Assembly (NCBI GenBank): GCA_049510055.1
Contig: JBEKZI010000015.1
Location: 1-33,998 of the forward strand
Direction of reading: 5' to 3'
DNA: 33,998 nucleotides
Source of the DNA: JALHTV01 sp049510055
Lineage (GTDB): Bacteria > Planctomycetota > Phycisphaerae > SM23-33
This document shows positions 5,880 to 15,138 of this stretch, one piece after another (within the stretch, counting starts at the first letter, position 1; every line of letters starts with the position of its first letter). The position numbers were made by a program, and so were the translations under genes. The notes beneath the pieces are model-generated. The model saw only the letters and a list, made by a program, of their open reading frames with translations. It was not told where the DNA came from and ran no database searches.

Positions 5880-7631
5880 TCAGCGCCCCCAGGAGACGTC
5901 CTTGAGTTGCAGTTCGGCGGTGCTTTGGCCGTTGAAGGTGGAGATCATCGGCTGGGCGGCCACGTCGATCGTGGTCACGCCGACCAGCCGGTCGGCCAGC
6001 TCGCCCATCGAGAACCCCACCGCCCGCAACGAGCTGCCGTTCTGGGACAGCATCAAACTCAGCACGCCGCCGTTTCGGCCCATCCGCCGCGGGGCCGAGA
6101 GCACCTGGCAGCCGCGGATAGCGACCAGTGGCGGCGGATTACCCTGGCCGAAAGGCGCCAGCCGCGAGATGTGCTCCACCACCGGGTAGCTCAGGCCTGC
6201 TATCGTGGCCTCGGCGTCCAATCGCAGCGTGGGCTGGAGTTGGGCGGCCCCGACGCGCTGGTTGGCGTACTCCATGAAGGCGGCCGTGAATTCCGCGATC
6301 TTGCCGCGGTCGATCCGCAGCCCGCCCGCCATCGCATGCCCGCCGAAGCTCCGCAGGCTCGACGCACACGCCGCCAACGCGTCGCGCATGTGGAAACCGG
6401 GAATGCTCCTGGCGCTGCCCTGCCCGCCGTCGCCGTTCATCGCGATCAGCACGGCCGGCCGGCCGAACCGCTCCACCAGCCGCGAGGCCACGATGCCGAT
6501 CACGCCGCCGTGCCAGGAATCGCTGGCCAACACGATCGCCCGGTGCTCCGGGCCGTCCAACCCGGCCGCGACGACCTGCTCAGCCGCCTCGGCCGTGATG
6601 GCCCGTTCCACCTTCTGCCGCTCGGCGTTCTGCTGCTCCAGATACTCGGCGATCTTGGCCGCGTGCGGGCCGGGGGCGTCGGTGAGCAGCTCCAGCGCCA
6701 GCCGCGCGTGGCCCATTCGCCCGCAGGCGTTCAGCCGCGGGGCCAGCAGAAAGCCCACGTGATAGGCGTCCAGCTTCTCGCCGTCCAGCCGCGTGGACTT
6801 CAGCAGTGCCTGCAGGCCGGCGTGCTGCGTGTGCGGCAGGCCCTTGAGGCCATAGACAACCAGGCTGCGGTTCTCGCCCACCAGCGGCACCACGTCGGCC
6901 ACCGTGCCCAACGCGGCCAGGCAGGTGGCCTCCAGCAGGAAGTTGCGGATGGCCTCGTCCACGCGGCTGCTGCCGCAGATTTCCACCGCCGTCTGCCAGG
7001 CCAGCTTGAAGGCCACGCCCGCGCCGGCCAGGTCCGCGTTGGGATATCGGCCGGGCGGGATGGCCGGGTGGACGATGACGTCCGCCGGCGGAAGCTGCGC
7101 GTCGGGGCTGTGGTGGTCGGTGACGATGATTTCCACGCCGGCGGCGCGGGCGGCCGCCAGCGGCCCGTGAGCGGAGATGCCGCAATCCACGGTGACCAGC
7201 ACGTTCATGCCCTCGCCGACCAGCTTGGCGACGGCCTCGGCGTTGACGCCGTAGCCTTCCTCCAGGCGGTGGGGGACGTAGGTGTGCACGTCGGCCCCGA
7301 CCAGCCGCAGGATGGAGTGCAGGATGGCGACCCCGGCCATGCCGTCCACGTCGTAGTCGCCGTACAGGACGATGCGGGCTCTGCGCGCCACGGCCGCGGC
7401 CAGGCGCTTGGCCGCCTCCACGCAGCCGCCCAGAAGCTCGGGGTTATGAAGATCGCTGAGCTTAGGGTTCAGAAATGCCTTCCCCGCGGCCGGGTCGGTG
7501 ATCCCCCGATTGGCCAACACCTGCGCCACCAGCGGCGCCGTGCCGATCTGCCGAGCCAAGTCCTCCGCCGCGGCGTAGGGCGGAAAAACCTCCCAGCGAG
7601 CGGCGCCATACCTCCATGCATGCACGGCCAT
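5880..7631 (-). CDS. recJ: Single-stranded-DNA-specific exonuclease RecJ
   Basis: 583 residues, full length for RecJ, the 5'-3' single-strand exonuclease of recombination and mismatch/base-excision repair. DHH-family metal-binding motifs are in order: YGDYDVDGMAG (90-100), VTVDCGIS (about 147-153), TDHHSPD (171-177), then NADLAGAGVAFKL. The helix RLNACGRMGHARLALELL follows, then the DHHA1 signature SFGGHAMAGGLRI, and a C-terminal OB-like domain ending in LQLKDVSWGR. The ATG at 7631 follows GAGGGAG. The gene stands alone on the minus strand. MutS at the left edge is a functional partner in repair, but the two are not in one operon. Confidence 0.95.
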   Translation of the reverse strand: MAVHAWRYGAARWEVFPPYAAAEDLARQIGTAPLVAQVLANRGITDPAAGKAFLNPKLSDLHNPELLGGCVEAAKRLAAAVARRARIVLYGDYDVDGMAGVAILHSILRLVGADVHTYVPHRLEEGYGVNAEAVAKLVGEGMNVLVTVDCGISAHGPLAAARAAGVEIIVTDHHSPDAQLPPADVIVHPAIPPGRYPNADLAGAGVAFKLAWQTAVEICGSSRVDEAIRNFLLEATCLAALGTVADVVPLVGENRSLVVYGLKGLPHTQHAGLQALLKSTRLDGEKLDAYHVGFLLAPRLNACGRMGHARLALELLTDAPGPHAAKIAEYLEQQNAERQKVERAITAEAAEQVVAAGLDGPEHRAIVLASDSWHGGVIGIVASRLVERFGRPAVLIAMNGDGGQGSARSIPGFHMRDALAACASSLRSFGGHAMAGGLRIDRGKIAEFTAAFMEYANQRVGAAQLQPTLRLDAEATIAGLSYPVVEHISRLAPFGQGNPPPLVAIRGCQVLSAPRRMGRNGGVLSLMLSQNGSSLRAVGFSMGELADRLVGVTTIDVAAQPMISTFNGQSTAELQLKDVSWGR

Positions 7632-7725
7632 GGTACTCCCTCAATGAGACGACAGGCGGATTATAGTCTCAGGCAGGGGGAATGTCGAAGCCGGAGGCGA
7701 GAGAGACCGCCGATTGCCAATTCCG

Positions 7726-9231
7726 TCAGGCAAGCTTCATGGCCACCTGTTCGTCCAGGATGTCTTTGACCGTCAGGGCCACGATAGTCTTATGCTCGGA
7801 CGTGAAGTAGCGCTGGATCTCCGCCATCGCATCGGAGGAGTACCCAAACGCCACGAAAAACCCCTTAGTCCTCTTGGCGCGGTTCATGGCTGTCTCGAAC
7901 TCGTCGATATCGGGCCGACCGACCTTATCCTTCTGCTTGGCCTGTATGGGGTACCATTGGTCCATGAAGTCCAACTCACCCGCCGCCGCGCCGCGCTTCT
8001 TGGGCATGGCTGCCACGGGATAGATTCGTCCGTCGATCCCCATATCACCCACCTTCACCTTGTTGGTCTCCCCGCCCAGGGCAATCACCGCCCAATTCTC
8101 GAATTCAAAGGGTGGTATCTTTCGCAACTTTTCCTCGGTCCATGGCAGGTTGCGGACGACAAAGCCCCTTCCGGCTTGCCAAAGCTTCTCGTCCTCTCGG
8201 ATATGGCAAACGTTGCGCAGTCGTTTGGCCATCACCAGGCAAGCTGTCGGCGAAACATCGACCCCGATCCACTGCCTGCCAAGGTTCTCCGCTGCCACCA
8301 GCGCCGTCCCGCACCCACAGAACGCATCCAATACAATGTCATTCTCGTTGCTGCTGGCCTTGATGATCCGCTCCAACAACGCCAATGGCTTCTGCGTGGG
8401 GTAGCCAAGCGACTCTTTGGCAGCCTTGGACAGACCGCCTAGCGACGGGATATCGTCCCATATCGAATCAACTGGGATGCCTTTTAGTTCCTTTTCGTAC
8501 CGTTTCAGTTTAGGAAAACCGCCACTTGGAGGTAGGTAGACTCTCCCATTAGCAAGAAGAGCATCAAGTTCTGAAGGGGTCGTGACCCAGTGTCTGCCCG
8601 ATCCGACTTTTGAGGGATCGAAACCTCGCCATGGCTTCCCGGTTTCGCCTTTACGTAGGCCCGCACCCGTGATGTCAGCTCGCCAATGTCTCCCCCTGGT
8701 TGCAACGTACTCATCTTCATAAATGAAGTACTTGTCTAGATAATCCTGCGGATATGGCTTGAGTTCCACATTGAACGTAGGCTTCTTACCATTCGAGTAA
8801 CGGAAGACAATATCGTGAACATGCCCAAAACCATGCGTGTCCACATGAGCAGTGGTCCGTTTCCACACGATCTCATTTTGGAAATTATTCTCCCCGAATA
8901 TCTGGTCGAGCATGACTTTGACATAGTGAGAGGCGTGCCAATCACAATGGTAATAGAAGGAGCCTGTCTTTTTGAGCACGCGCTGTAGTGCCGCGCAGCG
9001 AGGGCGCATGAAGTCGATGTACGCGGCAGTGGAGGCGTGGCGATCCTCAAAGGAGCGTTTCTCTTTCGTCTCGCCCCAGAACACTTCGTAATTGCGGTTG
9101 GAGTTAAAGGGCGGGTCGATGTAGATCAGGTCCACGCACGCCTCAGGAAGCTTGGGCAACTCCTCGAGATTATCCCCACAATAGATCACCCGAGTATCGA
9201 CAAGAGAAGATGGTCGCTTTCCCTTTGCCAT
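7726..9231 (-). CDS. DNA methyltransferase with C-terminal restriction-endonuclease-like domain
   Basis: 501 residues from ATG 9231, which GAGGAAC precedes. The frame also opens at TTG 9267, with no better ribosome site. The N-terminal 350 residues are a beta-class amino-methyltransferase: motif IV DPPF (39-42) comes first, and motif I FCGCGTALVAAENLG (304-318) follows YPTQKP (277-282). This family methylates N6-adenine or N4-cytosine in duplex DNA. The last 120 residues carry DMGIDGRIYP then YPIQAKQKDKVGRPDIDEF, an Mrr-like PD-(D/E)XK arrangement (D, then Q-x-K) that could cut DNA. No separate specificity or restriction gene is adjacent. Codon and base use are visibly less GC-rich than recJ and the SDR gene, consistent with acquisition by transfer. 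Confidence 0.85.
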   Translation of the reverse strand: MAKGKRPSSLVDTRVIYCGDNLEELPKLPEACVDLIYIDPPFNSNRNYEVFWGETKEKRSFEDRHASTAAYIDFMRPRCAALQRVLKKTGSFYYHCDWHASHYVKVMLDQIFGENNFQNEIVWKRTTAHVDTHGFGHVHDIVFRYSNGKKPTFNVELKPYPQDYLDKYFIYEDEYVATRGRHWRADITGAGLRKGETGKPWRGFDPSKVGSGRHWVTTPSELDALLANGRVYLPPSGGFPKLKRYEKELKGIPVDSIWDDIPSLGGLSKAAKESLGYPTQKPLALLERIIKASSNENDIVLDAFCGCGTALVAAENLGRQWIGVDVSPTACLVMAKRLRNVCHIREDEKLWQAGRGFVVRNLPWTEEKLRKIPPFEFENWAVIALGGETNKVKVGDMGIDGRIYPVAAMPKKRGAAAGELDFMDQWYPIQAKQKDKVGRPDIDEFETAMNRAKRTKGFFVAFGYSSDAMAEIQRYFTSEHKTIVALTVKDILDEQVAMKLA

Positions 9232-9263
9232 GTTCCTCAGACTACGCCCAAGGACCCCGTCAT

Positions 9264-9277
9264 TCAATCGTCAATCG
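9264..9277. repeat. Two-unit 7-bp repeat at the edge of the methyltransferase gene
   Basis: TCAATCG occurs twice in tandem in the 50-bp gap between the SDR and methyltransferase genes. On its own this could be chance. It is listed because longer arrays of related design occur elsewhere in the window, and TCAATC also makes up the 14473-14496 array. Confidence 0.35.
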
Positions 9278-9281
9278 CCGT

Positions 9282-10046
9282 TTACTGGGCCGTCCAGCCG
9301 CCGTCGACGGTGAGGACGGCGCCGGTGACGTAGCTGGCGGCCGGGCTGGCCAGGAAGACCACCGGCGCGCGGATTTCGTGCATTTCGGCCCAGCGGCCCA
9401 GGGGGATGCGGCCCAGCACGTCGGCCGCCATGGCGGGATCGTCCAGCAGCGGGCGGTTGATCTCTGTGGCGAACGGGCCCGGGCAGAGGCAGTTCACCGT
9501 GATGCCTTTGGGGGCCAGCTCGGCCGCCAGCGTGCGGGTAATCTGCACCACCGCGCCCTTGGAGGACGTGTAGCTCAGCCGGCCCGGCAGGCCGATCAGG
9601 CCCAGGGCCGAGCCGATGTTGATAATCCGCCCGAAGCCGGCCTTGGCCATGTGCGGCACAACGGCCTGGCAGCAGCGGAACACCCCGGCGACGTTCACGT
9701 CGTGGATGCGCTGCCAGTCAGCTTCCTTGACGGCCTCCAGCGGCGCGCGGACGTTGATGCCGGCGTTGTTGACCAGGATGTCGATGCGCCCGAAGGTTTT
9801 CATCGCCCCGGCCACGAACGCCTGAACGCTGGCGCCGTCGGCCACGTCCAACACCGCGCCGTGGACTCTCCGGCCCGTGGCCGCGGCGACATCCTTGGCG
9901 GCTTGGGCAATCTCAGTCTTGTGTCGGGCGCCCAGACCTAAGTCCGCCCCCGCATCGGCCAAGGCCAGGGCCATCTCCTTGCCCAATCCGCGCGAGCCGC
10001 CTGTGACCAGGGCGACGCGGCCGGTGAGATCGAATAAGTTCGTCAT
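9282..10046 (-). CDS. Short-chain dehydrogenase/reductase (FabG / gluconate 5-dehydrogenase-like)
   Basis: 254 residues, a classical SDR. It has the cofactor motif TGGSRGLG (15-22), NNAG (94-97), catalytic Ser147 (INIGSALG) and Tyr160-x-x-x-Lys164 (YTSSKG), with a PG motif after it (CLCPGPFATEI) and the usual end LTVDGGWTAQ. It reduces or oxidises a hydroxyl/keto group with NAD(P)H. Sequence alone does not separate a 3-oxoacyl-ACP reductase from a sugar-acid dehydrogenase; the NLFDLTGRVALVTGG opening resembles the gluconate 5-dehydrogenase group. It starts 21 bp after the lpxI stop and is probably the last gene of the lpx operon before the unrelated methyltransferase. Confidence 0.9.
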   Translation of the reverse strand: MTNLFDLTGRVALVTGGSRGLGKEMALALADAGADLGLGARHKTEIAQAAKDVAAATGRRVHGAVLDVADGASVQAFVAGAMKTFGRIDILVNNAGINVRAPLEAVKEADWQRIHDVNVAGVFRCCQAVVPHMAKAGFGRIINIGSALGLIGLPGRLSYTSSKGAVVQITRTLAAELAPKGITVNCLCPGPFATEINRPLLDDPAMAADVLGRIPLGRWAEMHEIRAPVVFLASPAASYVTGAVLTVDGGWTAQ

Positions 10047-10067
10047 GGGTGCACGTCCCGCCGCCTG

Positions 10068-10913
10068 CTAGGCCTTTTTGCCGATGACGGCGATCCCCAG
10101 CCGCTCGGCCAGGGCCAACGTGGCGGGCTTGTCGACGATGAGCGTCTTGCCGGCCTCGACCACCAGGCAGGCGCAGCGGGCGTCTTTGAGGTTTCGCAGC
10201 GTGCCCGGGCCGACGGTGGGCACGTCGAAGCGCATGTCCTGCTTGGGGCGGGCGACCTTCACCAGCGTCCAGCCGCCGGCGGGGCACAGCTGGCCCGCGC
10301 GGCGGATCATCGCGTCGGTGCCCTCGACGGCCTCCACCGCGATGATGTCGCGGTCCTTCACCGCGACCGACTGGCCGATGTCCAGGTCCGCGCTGGCGCG
10401 GGCGATCCGCCAGCCGAACTCCACGTCGCCCTCCACGCCGGCCGGCAGCGGCGCCGGCGTCATCGGCCCCTCGTCGGCCAGGTGCTGGGGGCAGAACTTC
10501 ACGCTGCTGACCAGCTCGACGCCTTCGTTTCTCAGTTCCTCAGCCATGGCCAGAAGCACGGCGTTGTTCCGCCGGTCCTTTCGCAGCTTGAAGTACCACA
10601 TCCGGATCGCTCGCCAGTCGGGCAGGTACCGCAGCAGCACACGCGGCGAGTACATCGCTTGCTTGCGGACCCCGCCGACCATGACGGCTTCGTGAATGTC
10701 GTTTTTGCGGAAAAACCGCAGCCACCGCCCGGGGCGCGTCAGTCCGCCCCAGACAAAGACGTCGGCCAGGGCCTCCAGCCGCGCCGAGGCCGATCCCGCC
10801 AGAGCCACCATCACCACCGGCCGGCCGGCCTGGCGAATTCCCGCGGCCACCAGGAACGGCAATCGGCCGGCCCCGGCGATCAAGCCAACCGGTTGACGCG
10901 CCGCCAGGCTCAC
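10068..10913 (-). CDS. lpxI: UDP-2,3-diacylglucosamine pyrophosphatase LpxI
   Basis: 281 residues of the LpxI (DUF1009) family, which hydrolyses UDP-2,3-diacylglucosamine to lipid X in lipid A synthesis where LpxH is absent. The N-terminal domain shows VGLIAGAGRLPFLVA and later VMVGGVRKQAMY. The C-terminal domain shows DIGQSVAVKDRDIIAVEAVE, GTDAMIRRAG and MRFDVPTVGPGTL, all characteristic of the family. The start is GTG 10913, which overlaps the lpxD stop (GTGA) and has GAGGAGG nine bases upstream inside lpxD, so translation is likely coupled. The frame remains open further upstream, but only antisense in register to lpxD. Confidence 0.92.
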   Translation of the reverse strand: MSLAARQPVGLIAGAGRLPFLVAAGIRQAGRPVVMVALAGSASARLEALADVFVWGGLTRPGRWLRFFRKNDIHEAVMVGGVRKQAMYSPRVLLRYLPDWRAIRMWYFKLRKDRRNNAVLLAMAEELRNEGVELVSSVKFCPQHLADEGPMTPAPLPAGVEGDVEFGWRIARASADLDIGQSVAVKDRDIIAVEAVEGTDAMIRRAGQLCPAGGWTLVKVARPKQDMRFDVPTVGPGTLRNLKDARCACLVVEAGKTLIVDKPATLALAERLGIAVIGKKA

Positions 10914-11992
10914 GCCTGGTCCTCCTCGCGCGAAGGCGGGCCTTCGCCCAGCCGCCACTTCAGGGCCGCCACCTCCCGCGCCAGCCGCTGCACGATGGTG
11001 CGAAGCTGCGGCAGGCGCGACAAGGCAATCCAGGCCCGGCGGGCCTGGGCCAGCGGCATCGACGGGCTGCTGCCGATCTGGATCCCCGGCGGCACGTCGC
11101 CCACCACGCCGGTCTGGGCGGCGATCTGCACGCCGTCGCCGATCTTGATGTGCCCTTCGGCGCCGCTCTGGCCGCCGAAGACGCAGTAGTCGCCCACGGT
11201 CGTCGAGCCGGCGATGCCCGACTGGGCCACCATCAGGCAATACCGGCCCACCTTCGTCCCGTGCCCGATGGCGACGAGGTTGGAGAACTTCGTGCCGTCG
11301 GCGATGATCGTCGGGCCCAGCGTCGCCCGGTCGATGGCGCAGCAGGCGCCGATCTCCACGTCGTTGCCCAGCTCCACCCAGCCGATCTGCGGAATCTTTT
11401 CGTGCTTGCCGCCGTGCGTCGCGTAGCCGAAGCCGTCCTGCCCGATGGACGCCCCGGCGTGGATGGTCACGCGGTCGCCCAGGATGCTGCCGTCGTAGAG
11501 CGTCACGCTGGGGTACAGGATGCAGTCGCGGCCGATGCGGCAGTTGGGCCCGACGTACACGCCCGGATAGAGCACCGTGCCCTCGCCGATGGTGCAGCCG
11601 AGGGCGACGGTCACGAACGCGGCGATTTTGACGCCGGGGGCGATCTTGGCGGCCGGGTCGATGTTCGCCCGCTTGTCAATGCCGTCGAAGTGCGGCTGGC
11701 GGAACCCGTAGAAGGCGACCATCGCCTGGCGGAAGGCGAAGTAGGGGTCCTTGCAGCGGATCAGCGCCGGCCCGGGGCCGTCGTAGTCGGCGGCCACGAT
11801 GACAGCCGCGGCGCGCGTACCGGCCATGTGCCGCTCGTACTTGGCGTTGGCCAGGAAGCTGGCTTCCTGGGGCCCGGCCGATTCTAAGGCCGCCAGGCCG
11901 CGAATCTTTTTGCCGCTGCTGCTGGCGCCGCCCTCGCCGGTCAATTTCCCGCCGACCAGGCGTGCAAGCTCTGCTAAGGTCATCTCTGCCAT
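10910..11992 (-). CDS. lpxD: UDP-3-O-acylglucosamine N-acyltransferase LpxD
   Basis: 360 residues from ATG 11992 (MAEMTLAELARLVGG). GTG 12022 is an alternative start; GGGAGG lies 12 bases before the chosen ATG. LpxD adds the N-linked acyl chain in lipid A synthesis. The N-terminal uridine-binding domain is followed by a left-handed beta helix of hexapeptide repeats (about residues 100-320: IDPAAKIAPGVKIAAFVTV, IGEGTVLYPGVYVG and so on). The helix contains FGYATHGGKHEKIPQIG and the conserved catalytic His in AIGHGTKVG. A C-terminal helical extension, LPQLRTIVQRLAREVAALKW, fits the trimer coil. The gene overlaps lpxI by 4 bp and lies about 80 bp after lolD. Confidence 0.95.
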   Translation of the reverse strand: MAEMTLAELARLVGGKLTGEGGASSSGKKIRGLAALESAGPQEASFLANAKYERHMAGTRAAAVIVAADYDGPGPALIRCKDPYFAFRQAMVAFYGFRQPHFDGIDKRANIDPAAKIAPGVKIAAFVTVALGCTIGEGTVLYPGVYVGPNCRIGRDCILYPSVTLYDGSILGDRVTIHAGASIGQDGFGYATHGGKHEKIPQIGWVELGNDVEIGACCAIDRATLGPTIIADGTKFSNLVAIGHGTKVGRYCLMVAQSGIAGSTTVGDYCVFGGQSGAEGHIKIGDGVQIAAQTGVVGDVPPGIQIGSSPSMPLAQARRAWIALSRLPQLRTIVQRLAREVAALKWRLGEGPPSREEDQA

Positions 11993-12072
11993 ATCCGGAT
12001 GCATCCTCCCAGCCCAAGACACTAGGGGGCTATCCCCATCAGGTCAAGGTGCTTTCACGGGAGAGGGGGGCC

Positions 12073-12760
<688 letters not shown>

Positions 12761-12768
<8 letters not shown>

Positions 12769-14437
12769 ACCGCAGCGCCTCCACCGGCTGCATTCGCGCG
12801 GCCCGCCAGGCGGGGATCAGCGCCCCCACGAGACCCGCCGCAATCGCCCCGGCCACGATCAGCAGGACCGGGATAAGCTGGACCTCGTTGGGAATTTTTT
12901 CGAACATGAAGATGTCGCGGTCCCACACGCGGAATCCGAACCAGTGGTCTATGGCGTCCTGGATTTCGTTGATGTACCGCACGAAGTAGTACCCGCCGAT
13001 CGTGCCGAGGATCGAGCCCACCAGGCCCACGGCCGCCCCGTAGGCCAGGAAGATGCCCGCCACGCCGGGGCTGGACGCCCCGACGGCCTTGAGCACGCCG
13101 ATGTCCTTGGTCTTCTGGAACACGATCATGTAGAAGATCACGAAGATCAGCACCACCGACACCAGCGAGATGATGCCGAACATGATGACCGTCAGCGTCC
13201 GCTGCTTTTCGATGGGCCCGACGATGGCCGCCTGCCGCTGCCGCCAGGTGAGCACGGAGGCGTCGGCGCCAATCTGCTCGGCGTGGGCGGAGTAGAAGTT
13301 TCGCCATGCCGCCTCCACCTGGCTGCAGACGGCCGCCAGGCGATCCTCGCCGCCGTCGGCTCCGGCGACCTTAACGTGAATCTGGTTGCAGCGGGCCGGA
13401 ATGGCGACGTGGTTGGGGTCCTGCGGATCGATTTGGGCCTCCATGCCGTTGAGCCGCTGGAGCGTCTCAAACGGCAGGTAAACGATCTCGGAATCGATGG
13501 AGGCTACGTCCGTGCAGCAGTCGTCCACCACGGTGAACATCTTGGTGTTCAGCGAGAGGGTCGAGGCCGCCGAAAGCTGCCCCAGCGGAATCAGCGAGAT
13601 GGCGACGCGATTGCCGGCCATCAGCAAACGGACGGTCTGGCCCTCCGGCGTGCGGAAGCTGAAGCCCGGAATGCCCAGCCCCAGGATGACGTGATACGGC
13701 GGCGGCTGATAGCTGGCCTTTTGGACCAGCTCATCCAGGCGCTTCTCCAGCTCTTCGGTGTGCGCCGTCGGTTCGCCGTGCGACTTGGCGTACGCGGCAT
13801 CCAGCTCCGCCTGGAGCGTGCGGATGTCGTCCTGATAGGACAGGGCGTTTTGCAGGATGCTCTTGGACCACAGGTGCGCCAGCATGGCGTTTTCCAGCCG
13901 GCTGTGCAGGATCAGCGCGTCGGCGGAGGTGTCCTCGCCGGCGGGGAGCTTTTTGATGATGGTCTCCAGGGAGCCAATCAATTGCTCCTGGCGGTCCAGG
14001 AGTTCCCGCACGGGCGGGTCGAACGTCGGCTGGCTGTCGCCCTGTTGGTAGCACAGGCCCCTGGCGATGTCGGTCACGTCGGCGCGCTGCGGCAGGCGGA
14101 TGCCCGCGGCTTGGACGATCTGGCTGCCGGCGGTGTTGCCTGGCACCTGGAGGAAACAGCGGTTCAGGATAAACGGCGAGGCGGCCTGGACGGCCGGGAC
14201 CTTGGCCCGCAGCTCGGCGATGAACTCATCGTACAGCCCCATGCCGTGGACGCTGGTGGCCTCGACGACAATGTCGCCGAACAGCCCCTTGGCCGCCTTC
14301 TCCACGCGATTCAGAAAACCGTTCATCACGCTGACGACGATCAGCATCATCGCCACGCACAGCGCCACCCCCAGCACCGCGAAATACGCGATGACCCGGC
14401 TGCGAAGATATCGAAGGCAAAGGAAGAGCTTGTACAT
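12761..14437 (-). CDS. Lipoprotein-releasing system permease (LolC/LolE family) with periplasmic insertion
   Basis: 558 residues, against roughly 400-415 for typical LolC/E. The first TM helix (about 16-38, ending VVSVMNGFLNRVEK) is followed by a large periplasmic domain. Three C-terminal TM helices follow (about 415-440, 455-482 and 520-543), with the cytoplasmic coupling segment FQKTKDIGVLKAVGAS and the end PAWRAARMQPVEALRYE, both classic for the family. The extra length sits around residues 130-245: a helical, charged insert rich in Leu, Glu and Gln (ELLDRQEQLIGSLETIIKK, then TEELEKRLDELVQK). It interrupts the segment between the RADVTDIA strand and the normal VILGLGIPGF region. ATG 14437 follows GAGGGGG. 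Only one permease gene is present, so it may act as a homodimer (LolF-like). Confidence 0.9.
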
Positions 14438-14472
14438 GACCCCCTCACGTTACCGGCCAGCAGGGCGGCAGG

Positions 14473-14496
14473 TCAATCAGTCAATCGATCGATTGG
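14473..14496. repeat. Degenerate 8-bp repeat with palindrome at the end of the zinc-ribbon gene
   Basis: Units TCAATCAG, TCAATCGA and TCGATTGG run in register, with the palindrome CAATCGATCGATTG at 14482-14495. The stop codon of the zinc-ribbon gene (14481-14483 on the minus strand) lies inside the array, so the last residues of that protein derive from repeat sequence. Confidence 0.5.
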
Positions 14497-15113
14497 CCCG
14501 TTGGAGCGGGGAGTTCGGCGGCTCCCGTCGCCGCCGTGATGGCCCGCTCGCGCATGACCAGGGCCAAGGCCGTCAGGGCCATGACGGCCACGGCCAATCC
14601 TATCACCACCCACATGACGCCCATGATCGAGCGGACCGCGTCGAACGACGGTTTCAGATCTTCAGCCGTCAACTGGTCCGCGATGGGCACCGGCCCGACG
14701 GCCAGCACCAGCATCAAGCCCTCGAAAATCATGAAGGCCAGAAAGTTGCACGCCAGGCCGCCCAGGAACATGGTCCGGTCCCACTTTTTCACGTCAGGGC
14801 TCCGCGCCACGGCGCCCGGGTACGCCCGCAGCCCCCAGTGGGACAGCAGCGGGACGACCCCCACCAGGATGCCGGCGCCGATCACGCCCAGGTTCAGCAC
14901 GCTCTGCCACGGCGGAGGCTTCAGCCAGAACGTCTCGATGCCCACCAGCAGCAGCAGCGGAATCACGTAGAGCAGGCTGTACCAGGCGCTGATGACTTGC
15001 AGGCCCACGCCGCAACGGGGGCAGGGGCGGATGGTCCGCCACCAATCCTGCTGGTGCGGAAACAGCGACAGGCGGCCTTTGCAGACGGGGCAGGAAATGG
15101 CGAACAGTTTCAT
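14481..15113 (-). CDS. Zinc-ribbon membrane protein of unknown function
   Basis: 210 residues. The N-terminus is a short zinc ribbon, with CPVC (C8, C11) and CPRC (C31, C34). Four hydrophobic segments follow, around 42-63, 75-92, 125-148 and 168-190 (for example SLLYVIPLLLLVGIETFW and MGVMWVVIGLAVAVMALTALAL). This layout suggests an inner-membrane protein with a cytoplasmic metal-binding head. I do not recognise a named family. ATG 15113 is preceded by AAGGACG. It lies 25 bp after lysS and 43 bp before lolC/E and is probably co-transcribed with them. The C-terminal few residues come from a short-repeat array. Confidence 0.7.
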   Translation of the reverse strand: MKLFAISCPVCKGRLSLFPHQQDWWRTIRPCPRCGVGLQVISAWYSLLYVIPLLLLVGIETFWLKPPPWQSVLNLGVIGAGILVGVVPLLSHWGLRAYPGAVARSPDVKKWDRTMFLGGLACNFLAFMIFEGLMLVLAVGPVPIADQLTAEDLKPSFDAVRSIMGVMWVVIGLAVAVMALTALALVMRERAITAATGAAELPAPTGQSID

Positions 15114-15138
15114 GGTCCACGCGTCCTTGACCGATGGA

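Noticed and set aside
5907..7769. 620-codon open frame on the plus strand
   Set aside because: Antisense to recJ with all its motifs; composition typical of a shadow frame.
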